Shown piece after piece: positions 14,861 through 21,539 of a stretch of DNA of 30,339 nucleotides. How positions within the stretch are numbered: position 1 is the stretch's first letter; every line of letters starts with the position of its first letter. Source of the DNA: an uncultured Clostridiaceae bacterium. GTDB taxonomy: Bacteria > Bacillota > Clostridia > TANB77 > CAG-508. The stretch covers positions 1 through 30,339 of the forward strand of contig CATZDQ010000002.1 in assembly GCA_958417695.1 (NCBI GenBank). The letters are read 5' to 3'. The position numbers and the translations under genes were made by a program. Under the pieces are notes generated by a model, which worked only from the letters and a program-made list of their open reading frames with translations, had not been told where the DNA came from and did not search any database.

Positions 14861-15181
14861 GGATATGAGGCAGGTTATAATGATGGTTATCAGGCAAGTG
14901 CGAATAACAGTTTTCAGTATTTAGGAACTTGGAAAAGCACGTCATTTAGCATTGCTAGTGTATATGCGAATTATAAGAATATTACAAAAAGTGATTTAAT
15001 TTTTGAGATTGTTTCTATAGAAACAGGTGTGGATAATAATAGTTGGTCTCATTATAATGGAAGTAATTATATTAATTATACACCAAGTAGTGGCACTGTA
15101 AGTGTAGGAACTGCACAAGGGGGAACAGGAGGAACAAAAATAAAAGGTGTAACCGTAAAAGTATATGTAACAGGAAAATAG
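14081..15181 (+). CDS. Prepilin-like protein with coiled-coil stalk and phage-tail-fibre-like module (paralog B)
   Basis: A 366-residue paralog of the gene at 11240. Layout: leader MEKENGIT with Gly6; hydrophobic helix to about 28; identical linker ETGGEMSEDEESTKKDE; coiled coil 75-172 (EELKKQIQDLNAQIANLQKE); fibre module 180-260 (GGKLVTGTM, YTIPAGYHNGSGKVTA, AWVNGNKLTGT). The tip is different: YEAGYNDGYQASANNSF, then a Gly/Ser/Thr-rich beta segment ending KGVTVKVYVTGK. GYNDGY-type repeats are also common before phage tail tips. I start at ATG 14081, since the ATG at 14069 overlaps its own possible ribosome binding site (AAAGGA). A different tip on the same stalk suggests a change of binding target. 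Surface location is inferred. Confidence 0.8.
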   Translation: MEKENGITMVSLVITIIILIILAGISLNITIGENGIITKAKQAKQNITLAGEAEAMQLNQLYYELETGGEMSEDEESTKKDEIIALLQKQVEELHKQVVNLQTENEELKKQIQDLNAQIANLQKEIEDLKAQIANKNIEIANLKKQVSEKEAKIQDLQNQLNNLNSLLAQTNVTADKILSGYKAYSGGKLVTGTMANRGAVNSSLNAGQSYTIPAGYHNGSGKVTANSLASQTSSTATSADILTGKTAWVNGNKLTGTNKGYEAGYNDGYQASANNSFQYLGTWKSTSFSIASVYANYKNITKSDLIFEIVSIETGVDNNSWSHYNGSNYINYTPSSGTVSVGTAQGGTGGTKIKGVTVKVYVTGK

Positions 15182-15206
15182 AAATTTTAATAACTAGAAA
15201 TAAAAA

Positions 15207-15235
15207 ACCCCGGCGTTAGTCAAATACGCCGGGGT
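15207..15235 (-). terminator. GC-rich terminator of the 81-residue gene
   Basis: A 10-bp stem (15207-15216 with 15226-15235, core CCCCGGCGT/ACGCCGGGG), followed on the minus strand by six T. It is the most GC-rich stem in the window. Confidence 0.92.
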
Positions 15236-15240
15236 ATGCT

Positions 15241-15486
15241 TTAATTTGATGCAAGTTGTGCTGCATTTTTTGCAGCTGCCTCGAAGGCGTCGAGTTCCTC
15301 TAAATAGCGAGGAAGCCTGCAGTAGGGTTCTACAAAACTGTCCATGTCTGATGTACAAGATGGGCAGCTTGGTTGCTTTCCGATGGCTCTTTCAATGAGC
15401 TCTCTAGGAATTTCTTTCCCTTTTTTGATGAGTTCTGTTGCCTCATGAAGGCATTCCATGTAAACCTCTGTCTTATCAGAATCCAT
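15241..15486 (-). CDS. Small acidic orphan protein, 81 residues
   Basis: I do not recognise this protein. It is acidic and probably helical at both ends (VYMECLHEATELIKKGKEIP; LEELDAFEAAAKNAA). A middle segment contains CPSC (42-45), with further Cys at 12 and near 57, so a small metal site is possible. AAAGGAG lies 6 bases before ATG 15486, which decides the start over ATGs 15510 and 15507. It has its own promoter, a palindromic leader and a very strong GC-rich terminator: an isolated one-gene unit. Codon use (GCC, GAG, CTG, GCG) is clearly less AT-rich than neighbours such as mtaB, a sign of horizontal transfer. Together with the 92-residue gene it borders the fibre-gene block. Confidence 0.72.
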   Translation of the reverse strand: MDSDKTEVYMECLHEATELIKKGKEIPRELIERAIGKQPSCPSCTSDMDSFVEPYCRLPRYLEELDAFEAAAKNAAQLASN

Positions 15487-15513
15487 AAGATTCTCCTTTC
15501 TATGCATCAACTT

Positions 15514-15530
15514 GGATAGCTGTGCTATCC
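15514..15530 (-). promoter_or_regulatory. Palindromic hairpin in the leader of the 81-residue gene
   Basis: GGATAGC-TGT-GCTATCC, a perfect 7-bp inverted repeat between the promoter and the ribosome binding site. It could be an operator or a 5' stability hairpin. Confidence 0.55.
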
Positions 15531-15542
15531 GGTTACAATACC

Positions 15543-15571
15543 ATTATACTATAACTTGACATAAAATTCAA
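15543..15571 (-). promoter_or_regulatory. Promoter of the 81-residue gene
   Basis: On the minus strand: TTGAAT (15566-15571), a 17-base spacer, then a perfect TATAAT (15543-15548). Confidence 0.75.
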
Positions 15572-15650
15572 GAAAAGGAAAAAATATCTTTTAAAAGTGT
15601 AAAATATGTGATAAAATAAAAAACATGAAAAAAAGAAATGAGGAAGAGAT

Positions 15651-16949
15651 ATGGAGCAAACTGTTGCATTTTGTACATTAGGGTGTAAAGTAAATCAATA
15701 TGAAACCAATGCTATGATAGAACAATTTATGAAACAAGGCTATAGAATTGTAGAATTTGAGGATGTAGCAGATATTTATATTATTAATACTTGTACCGTT
15801 ACCAACATGGCGGATAGAAAATCTAGACAAATGTTAAGAAAAGTCAAACAAAGAAATCCTAAGAGTGTAGTGGTAGCTTGTGGTTGTTATGCACAAGTGG
15901 CCAAAGAAGAATTAGAGAAAATACCAGAAATTGATATAATTTGTGGTGTGAATGAAAAAAATAAAATGATAGAATATGTAGAGGCTTACAGAAAAGACAC
16001 AACCAAAAAAGAATACATTACAGATGTTATGTATCAAAAAGAATTTTTAGACTTTGGAACAACAGAGTATACGGATAAAACAAGAGCTGTTGTAAAAGTA
16101 CAAGATGGCTGTGACCGTTTTTGCAGTTATTGTATTATTCCGTATGCAAGAGGGCATATTAGAAGTAGAAAAATAGAAAATGTAGTAACAGAAATTGAAA
16201 AAATAGCACAAGAAGGCATTAAAGAAGTGGTTATTACAGGTATTCATATTGCCTCTTATGGAAAAGAGTGGAAAGAAGAGACATCGTTAATCGATTTACT
16301 AGAAGCTATCCATTCGGTTACAGGTATCCAAAGAATTCGATTAGGCTCTTTAGAACCAACGATTATAACCAACGATTTTTTAGAAAGATTGGTAAAATTG
16401 GATAAAATTTGTGACCATTTTCATCTATCACTGCAAAGTGGGTGTGATGCTACCTTAAAAAGAATGAACCGTAGATATACAGTAGAAGAATTTAGAAAAA
16501 GTGTACAATTACTAAGACAGTATTATCCAAATGTAGCTTTAACAACAGATATTATTGTAGGCTTCCCAGGTGAAACACAAGAGGAGTTTGAAACCACTTA
16601 CCAGTTTTTAAAAGAAATGCAATTTTATAAAATGCATATTTTTAAATATTCTCCTAGAAAAGGTACAAAAGCAGCGATTATGCCAAATCAGATAGATGGT
16701 AGTGTTAAAGAAAAACGTAGTGCTAGATTAATTGCTTTATCAGATGAGAATGAAGAAATGCAAAATGCACGAGATATTGGCAAAGAAGTAGAAGTGTTAT
16801 TAGAAGAACGACAAGGAGATTATATAAAAGGACATACTACTAATTATCATATGGTAAAAGTAAAGACAAAAGAGGCTTTAGAAAATCAAATTATCAAAGT
16901 AAAAATTAAAGAAAAGCAAAATTTAGAATTATTGGCAGTTGCAATCTAA
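15651..16949 (+). CDS. mtaB: tRNA (N6-threonylcarbamoyladenosine37-C2) methylthiotransferase MtaB
   Basis: A 432-residue radical-SAM enzyme that adds a methylthio group to t6A37 of tRNAs reading ANN codons. The N-terminal MTTase domain carries auxiliary-cluster Cys12 (TLGCKVNQYE), Cys48 (NTCTVTN) and Cys79 (CGCYAQ). The radical-SAM cluster is C154-x3-C158-x2-C161 in DGCDRFCSYCIIPYARG. HLSLQSGCDATLKRMNRRYT and DIIVGFPGE are further conserved blocks. The C-terminal 65 residues form a TRAM-like tRNA-binding domain. The LGCKVNQYE form separates MtaB from MiaB and RimO. GAGGAAG precedes the ATG. alaS follows after 58 bases without a terminator, probably an operon of tRNA genes. Confidence 0.96.
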   Translation: MEQTVAFCTLGCKVNQYETNAMIEQFMKQGYRIVEFEDVADIYIINTCTVTNMADRKSRQMLRKVKQRNPKSVVVACGCYAQVAKEELEKIPEIDIICGVNEKNKMIEYVEAYRKDTTKKEYITDVMYQKEFLDFGTTEYTDKTRAVVKVQDGCDRFCSYCIIPYARGHIRSRKIENVVTEIEKIAQEGIKEVVITGIHIASYGKEWKEETSLIDLLEAIHSVTGIQRIRLGSLEPTIITNDFLERLVKLDKICDHFHLSLQSGCDATLKRMNRRYTVEEFRKSVQLLRQYYPNVALTTDIIVGFPGETQEEFETTYQFLKEMQFYKMHIFKYSPRKGTKAAIMPNQIDGSVKEKRSARLIALSDENEEMQNARDIGKEVEVLLEERQGDYIKGHTTNYHMVKVKTKEALENQIIKVKIKEKQNLELLAVAI

Positions 16950-17007
16950 GCAAAAATGTAATATAATTCGGCTAGAAAAGGAAGCAAAAAAGAAAGGAAA
17001 GCAAAAT

Positions 17008-18765
17008 ATGAAAGCAATTGAATTAAGAAATAAATACTTAAAATTTTTTGAAGAACATGGACATAAAATTATACCAAGTGCACCATTAATACCAGAAAAT
17101 GACCCATCTGTGTTATTTACAACAGCTGGTATGCAACCATTGGTACCTTATTTATTAGGAGAAAAACACCCAGAAGGAAGACGTTTAACAGATTATCAAA
17201 AATGTGTCAGAACAGTCGATATAGATGAAGTGGGAGATAACCGTCATTTGACATATTTTGAGATGCTTGGAAACTGGTCTTTAGGAGATTATTTTAAAGA
17301 AGAAGCCATAGCTATGTCATATGAATTTTTAACAAAAGTTTTAGAGATACCAGCAGAAAAGTTATCTGTTACGTGCTTTGCTGGAGATGAGGATGCTCCA
17401 AGAGATGTAGTCGCTTTTGAAGCATGGAAAAAAGCAGGTATTCCAGAAGAACGAATTTATTTCTATGGAAAAGAAGATAACTGGTGGATTGCAGGAGAAG
17501 AAGGACCATGTGGAGCTGATACAGAGATGTTCTTAGATACAGGAAAACCAGCCTGTGGACCAGATTGTGGACCATCTTGTGATTGTGGAAAATATGTAGA
17601 AATTTGGAATAATGTTTTTATGGAATTCTACAAACATAAAGATGGAACATATACAAAATTAGCACAACAAAATGTAGATACAGGCCTAGGACTAGAAAGA
17701 GTAACGATGCTCTTAAATGGAAAAGAAACACCTTATGACACAGAAATTTTTGCACCAATTATGGACAAGCTACAAGAGCTTGCCAAAGAGGATGCTATCA
17801 ATAGTAGAAGAATTGTAGCAGAACATTTGCGTTCTAGTATGATGATTATTAGTGATGGCGGTAGACCAAGTAATGTGGATAGAGGCTATATATTAAGAAG
17901 ATTAATTCGTAGAATGACAAGACATTTAAATAAGTTACAAATTAATCTAGAAGAATTAGGAAACTTAATTGATTTAAATATTGACACTTTAAAAGAGCTA
18001 TATCCAGAACTTGTTGAAAAAAGAGAAGAAATTAAACAAGTCATTCTAGAAGAAAAAGACAAATTTGTCAAAACCTTAGCTCATGGAGAAAGAGAGTTTG
18101 AAAAAGCAATTGTTAAAGCAAAACAAGAAGGAAAAACACAAATTGATGGAGAGACGATGTTTAAATTATATGAAACTTATGGTTTCCCACCAGAAATTAC
18201 TTCTGACTTAGCAAAAGAACAAGGATTTAGTGTAGATACAAAAGCATTTGATATCTTATTTAAAGAACATCAGGAAAAATCTAGATTAGGAAGCCAGCAA
18301 AAATTTAAAGGTGGATTAGCAGAACAAAATGAAACTACCATTGGCTATCATACAGCTACTCATTTATTGCATAAGGCTTTAAGAATGGTATTAGGAGACC
18401 ATGTTCATCAAAATGGTTCTAACATTACCACTGAAAGATTACGTTTTGACTTTACACATCCAGAGAAAATGACAAAGGAACAAATTCAAGAAGTAGAAAA
18501 TATTGTAAATGAACAAATTCAAAAAGATTTACCAGTAGTATGTGAAGAAATGTCGTTAGAAGAAGCTAAAAAATCTGGAGCAATGGGCTTATTTGAAAAC
18601 AAATATGGTGAAAAAGTAAAAGTGTATACGATAGGTGATTTTAGTAAGGAAATCTGTGGAGGGCCACATGTAGCCCATACTGGTGTATTAGGTACTTTTA
18701 AAATTAAGAAAGAAGAATCTAGCTCAGCCGGTGTTAGAAGAATTAAAGCTGTTTTAATAAAATAG
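17008..18765 (+). CDS. alaS: Alanyl-tRNA synthetase, short form lacking the C-Ala domain
   Basis: A 585-residue enzyme; bacterial AlaRS is usually about 870-880. The class II catalytic core is present: AGMQPLVPYLLGEKHP, the motif 2 area (RTVDIDEVGDNRHLTYFEMLGNWS) and motif 3 GLGLERV. An inserted Cys-rich stretch, CGPDCGPSCDCGKY, lies near residue 185. The tRNA-recognition region has VDRGYILRRLIRR. The editing domain is complete, with zinc ligands H448/H452 (HTATH) and C550/H554 in CGGPH, where most bacteria have CGGTH. The protein stops about 30 residues later, so the C-terminal DHHA1/C-Ala domain is missing, not cut by a frameshift. AAAGGA fixes the ATG at 17008. The stop is 9 bases before the HIT gene. 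Short AlaRS forms are known, notably in candidate-phyla bacteria (recalled). Confidence 0.93.
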   Translation: MKAIELRNKYLKFFEEHGHKIIPSAPLIPENDPSVLFTTAGMQPLVPYLLGEKHPEGRRLTDYQKCVRTVDIDEVGDNRHLTYFEMLGNWSLGDYFKEEAIAMSYEFLTKVLEIPAEKLSVTCFAGDEDAPRDVVAFEAWKKAGIPEERIYFYGKEDNWWIAGEEGPCGADTEMFLDTGKPACGPDCGPSCDCGKYVEIWNNVFMEFYKHKDGTYTKLAQQNVDTGLGLERVTMLLNGKETPYDTEIFAPIMDKLQELAKEDAINSRRIVAEHLRSSMMIISDGGRPSNVDRGYILRRLIRRMTRHLNKLQINLEELGNLIDLNIDTLKELYPELVEKREEIKQVILEEKDKFVKTLAHGEREFEKAIVKAKQEGKTQIDGETMFKLYETYGFPPEITSDLAKEQGFSVDTKAFDILFKEHQEKSRLGSQQKFKGGLAEQNETTIGYHTATHLLHKALRMVLGDHVHQNGSNITTERLRFDFTHPEKMTKEQIQEVENIVNEQIQKDLPVVCEEMSLEEAKKSGAMGLFENKYGEKVKVYTIGDFSKEICGGPHVAHTGVLGTFKIKKEESSSAGVRRIKAVLIK

Positions 18766-18774
18766 GAGGTCAGT

Positions 18775-19125
18775 ATGGACGAAAATTGTGTGTTTTGTAA
18801 AATTATAAAAGGAGAAATTCCTTCCGATAAGGTATATGAAGATGAAGAATTTTTAGCTTTTAGAGATATCCAGCCAGCAGCACCTATCCATATACTAGTA
18901 ATTCCTAAAAAACATATAGCTATGTTAACAGATTTACAACCAGAAGATGAAATTATGATAGGAAAAATCTATACAGTTATTAATAAAATAGCCAAACAAG
19001 AAGGCTTTGAAAAACAAGGTTATCGTGTAATTGCCAATTGTGGAAAAGATTCTGGACAAGAAGTTATGCACATTCATTTTCACATTTTAGGTGGTAAAGT
19101 ATTGGGAGATAAAATTGTAGGATAA
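18775..19125 (+). CDS. HIT-family (HINT-like) nucleotide hydrolase
   Basis: A 116-residue protein of normal HINT length. The histidine triad HIHFH (99, 101, 103) near the C-terminus is the active site for hydrolysing nucleoside phosphoramidates or similar AMP esters. CVFCKIIKGEIPS at the start includes the CxxC pair that often binds zinc in this group. DIQPAAPIHILVIPKKH is the typical centre. HINT proteins can split aminoacyl-AMP made by tRNA synthetases, which fits its place 9 bases behind alaS with a strong AGGAGG. It is the last gene of the mtaB-alaS transcript; a terminator follows. Confidence 0.95.
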   Translation: MDENCVFCKIIKGEIPSDKVYEDEEFLAFRDIQPAAPIHILVIPKKHIAMLTDLQPEDEIMIGKIYTVINKIAKQEGFEKQGYRVIANCGKDSGQEVMHIHFHILGGKVLGDKIVG

Positions 19126-19131
19126 GAATAG

Positions 19132-19158
19132 AAATCATGTAGTGTAGCTGCATGATTT
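19132..19158 (+). terminator. Terminator of the mtaB-alaS-HIT operon
   Basis: An 11-bp stem (19132-19142 with 19148-19158, one G-U pair), followed by TTTTTC. Confidence 0.85.
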
Positions 19159-19193
19159 TTTTCTGTATAAGAACAGTAATTTTCTTGAAAATG

Positions 19194-19222
19194 TAGAAAA
19201 AGGGATATTTATATGATATAAT
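19194..19222 (+). promoter_or_regulatory. Putative promoter of the sortase pair
   Basis: TAGAAA (19194-19199), a 17-base spacer, then a perfect TATAAT (19217-19222), 34 bases before the first sortase. Confidence 0.5.
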
Positions 19223-19255
19223 GACTGTATAAGTGATAAAAGGAGGAAGTTATAG

Positions 19256-19936
19256 ATGTTTGAGAATAAATATGGAAAATTTTTAACGGTTCTATTAATT
19301 GTAGGTATTATCATCATTGTAGGTGTATTAATTTTCCTAGGAATAAATTTAGTAAAGAATTCATCCATAGAAGCCGATGCAGGAGATGCAGTAGATAGAT
19401 ATCAAGAAGGAAAAACAAACACGCAAGTAAATGAACAAGGAGAAAATACAATAGCCAATGTAGTAGCGCCAAACGTAGATTTAGAAAATCTGATTCAAAA
19501 CAATACAATAGATGGCGGTAGTAACGAGCATCAAGAAATGTATAAAGGTTTTCCCATGATAGGCACGATAGAAATTCCTAAAATAAATGTAAAATATCCG
19601 GTGCTAAAAGAAGCAAGTAAAAATGCTATAGAAGTAGCCGTAGCACTATATTATGGACCAGGATTAAACAAGGTAGGTAATACCGTTATCGTAGGACACA
19701 ATTATAGAAATGGTACTTTCTTTTCTAATAATAAAAAGCTAGAAGAAGGCGATAAAGTATATATTACAGATGAAGCTGGAAAAAAGGTAACCTATACCAT
19801 TTATAAAACGTATACGACATCACCAGAAGACTCTACCTATTTAGATAGAGATACCCAAGGAAAAAGAGAAATTTCTCTATTGACCTGTACAGATGATACA
19901 AAAAGTAGGTTGATTGTATGGGCAACAGCAGATTAA
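19256..19936 (+). CDS. Sortase (first of tandem pair)
   Basis: A 226-residue membrane-anchored cysteine transpeptidase. One N-terminal helix (about 10-32) is followed by a 60-residue acidic, Asn/Gln-rich linker. The sortase fold runs from about 98 (MIGTIEIPKINVKYPVL). The catalytic triad is readable: His148 in VIVGHNYRNG, Cys211 in SLLTCTDD and Arg218 in SRLIVWA. Sortases cleave a sorting signal and join the protein to peptidoglycan or pilin subunits outside the membrane. The spacing resembles class D-like enzymes, but I am not sure of the class. AAAGGAGG precedes the ATG. A second sortase follows after 25 bases. No LPxTG-type substrate is encoded in this window. Confidence 0.92.
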   Translation: MFENKYGKFLTVLLIVGIIIIVGVLIFLGINLVKNSSIEADAGDAVDRYQEGKTNTQVNEQGENTIANVVAPNVDLENLIQNNTIDGGSNEHQEMYKGFPMIGTIEIPKINVKYPVLKEASKNAIEVAVALYYGPGLNKVGNTVIVGHNYRNGTFFSNNKKLEEGDKVYITDEAGKKVTYTIYKTYTTSPEDSTYLDRDTQGKREISLLTCTDDTKSRLIVWATAD

Positions 19937-19961
19937 AAACAAAAGTTAGAAAGGAGCCATT

Positions 19962-20633
19962 ATGCATAGTGGTGGATATAAAAAGTTTTTAACCATTTTA
20001 ATGATAATTATCATCTTAGCAGTTATCGGATTGTTAGGGTATATAGGATATGATTTTTTAGTAAATTATTTGGCACAAAAAGATGCCGAAGAGGCAGTAG
20101 AAGAATTTGAACAACAATTTGAAAATGTACAAGAGGAGCAGGTTAACCAAGAGGAAAATAATACAGTTCCAGAAATTCCTCAACCACAAAATACCAATAC
20201 CAATGGTGGTGGAAAGAAAAAAACGTCAACGGTAACTTATAGAGACTATACTATGATAGGAACGATTCAAATTCCTAAAATAAAATTAAAATCACCAATT
20301 GTGGACAAAGTAACACCAAAATCCATTAGTGCTGCAGTAGCTGTATTATATGGGCCAGGATTAAACAAGATAGGCAATACCGTTATTGTAGGACATAATT
20401 ATAGAAATGGAACGTTCTTTTCCAATAATAAAAAATTAGTAGTAGGGGATAAAATCTATGTAACAGACCAAACTGGTAAAAAGATAGAATATAGCATCAC
20501 AAATACTTATATTACATCAGATACAGACTTTGATTATGCGACTAGAGATACCCAAGGAAAAAGGGAAATTTCTTTATCTACTTGCACAGAAGATGTGAAA
20601 AAAAGGCTAGTTATTTGGGCAAGGGAAAACTAA
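19962..20633 (+). CDS. Sortase (second of tandem pair)
   Basis: A 223-residue paralog of the preceding sortase. N-terminal membrane helix about 8-30, a Glu/Gln-rich then Pro/Asn/Gly-rich linker (35-88), and the sortase fold from about 98 (MIGTIQIPKIKLKSPIV). Catalytic residues are His145 (VGHNYRNG), Cys208 (SLSTCTED) and Arg215 (KRLVIWA). The catalytic half is very close to that of the first sortase (YGPGLNK, GNTVIVGHNYRNGTFFSNNKKL, DTQGKREISL), while linkers differ, so they arose by tandem duplication. AAAGGAG precedes the ATG. Both are probably on one transcript ending at the hairpin 20660-20687. Differing linkers and substrate-side loops may mean different targets. Confidence 0.92.
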   Translation: MHSGGYKKFLTILMIIIILAVIGLLGYIGYDFLVNYLAQKDAEEAVEEFEQQFENVQEEQVNQEENNTVPEIPQPQNTNTNGGGKKKTSTVTYRDYTMIGTIQIPKIKLKSPIVDKVTPKSISAAVAVLYGPGLNKIGNTVIVGHNYRNGTFFSNNKKLVVGDKIYVTDQTGKKIEYSITNTYITSDTDFDYATRDTQGKREISLSTCTEDVKKRLVIWAREN

Positions 20634-20659
20634 AAATAAATAGGAAAAATTAAAAAATT

Positions 20660-20687
20660 ATTGGTAAAAGTTTTGACTTTTACCAAT
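20660..20687 (+). terminator. Terminator of the sortase operon
   Basis: A perfect 11-bp stem (20660-20670 with 20677-20687) with a TTTTGA loop, followed by T4. The loop and right arm also contain the -35 of the next promoter. Confidence 0.88.
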
Positions 20688-20701
20688 TTTTGATGTATAA
20701 T
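20673..20701 (+). promoter_or_regulatory. Promoter of carD embedded in the sortase terminator
   Basis: TTGACT (20673-20678) lies in the terminator loop and right arm. A 17-base spacer leads to a perfect TATAAT (20696-20701). Confidence 0.75.
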
Positions 20702-20782
20702 ATAAACAGTGGTTAAAAAAGAGAATCAAAACCTTTCTTGACACACCTAAAAAGAAAAATAGCACAGAAAGGAGTGTCTTAC

Positions 20783-21358
20783 ATGTTTAATGTAGGTGAT
20801 AAAATTGTATATCCAATGCATGGAGCAGGAACAATCGACGCAATAGAAGAAAAAGATATTTTAGGAGAGAAGCAGGCGTATTATATTATTAAAATGCCTG
20901 GTGAAGTAAAGGTTATGGTACCAACAACGAGAGCAGAAGAAATTGGCGTTAGAAATGTAATAGATAAAGTAAATGCAGGAAAAGTATTAGAAATCTTAGA
21001 AGAAAATGAGACAGAAATGTCTAATAATTGGAATAAAAGATATAGAGACAATATGGATAAAATGAAAAGCGGAGACATCTATGAGGTAGCTGATGTGGTA
21101 AGAAATTTAGCATTCAAACAAAAAGAAAAAGGCCTATCTACAGGCGAAAAAAAGATGCTAAATAATGCAAAGCAGATTTTAGTAAGTGAACTAGTATTAG
21201 CAGAACATGCTTCACAAGAAGAAGTAGAACAATTAGTAGACAATAAAATAGAAATGTCCTTTGAAGAATATAAATTAACAACTGGTATCTCCACAGAGAT
21301 AGGAAAAGATATTGTAAAAAAATTTATTCCTTATGACGGAACAGGGACAGAAGCTTAA
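20783..21358 (+). CDS. CarD/CdnL family transcriptional regulator
   Basis: A 191-residue protein. The N-terminal RNA-polymerase-interacting domain is typical (MFNVGDKIVYPMHGAGTI, then YYIIKMPGEVKVMVPT, about 1-60). It binds the RNAP beta subunit like the Mfd interaction domain. The C-terminal helical domain (about 65-165) contains NWNKRYRDNMDKMKSGD and EVADVVRNLAFKQKEKGLSTGEKKML, the CarD pattern that contacts promoter DNA and stabilises open complexes. AAAGGAG before ATG 20783 decides the start over the ATG at 20738. The protein is single-gene, with promoter and terminator visible. It sits directly upstream of dnaG-sigA, so a transcription-control theme runs through this segment. Confidence 0.94.
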   Translation: MFNVGDKIVYPMHGAGTIDAIEEKDILGEKQAYYIIKMPGEVKVMVPTTRAEEIGVRNVIDKVNAGKVLEILEENETEMSNNWNKRYRDNMDKMKSGDIYEVADVVRNLAFKQKEKGLSTGEKKMLNNAKQILVSELVLAEHASQEEVEQLVDNKIEMSFEEYKLTTGISTEIGKDIVKKFIPYDGTGTEA

Positions 21359-21381
21359 AAAGAGAACATAATGTACGAAAG

Positions 21382-21398
21382 ACGACTGATACAGTCGT
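21382..21398 (+). terminator. Terminator of carD
   Basis: A perfect 7-bp stem ACGACTG/CAGTCGT (21382-21388 with 21392-21398), followed by T5. Confidence 0.85.
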
Positions 21399-21469
21399 TT
21401 TTTCTTGCGCTATACTAGAAAAAATATGTAAAAAAATGGAAAACGGTTTTACGAAATTTGTCATCTTGT

Positions 21470-21506
21470 ATAATATAAAAGAAGGATTTGTAATGCTTCT
21501 GTCGAA
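21470..21506 (+). promoter_or_regulatory. dnaG-sigA promoter -10 and possible Spo0A box
   Basis: TATAAT at 21470-21475 has no good -35. A start site near 21482 would put TGTCGAA (21500-21506) about 20 bases into the transcript. TGTCGAA is the core 0A box bound by Spo0A, and at that place it would repress. A 7-mer like this can also occur by chance in a window this size. Confidence 0.4.
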
Positions 21507-21539
21507 TAATATAATTATAATGAAGAAAGGTAACCAAAA

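Noticed and set aside
16939..17007. alaS start at GTG/ATG-like codon overlapping mtaB
   Set aside because: No ribosome binding site; AAAGGA lies before ATG 17008, and the protein from there starts like AlaRS.
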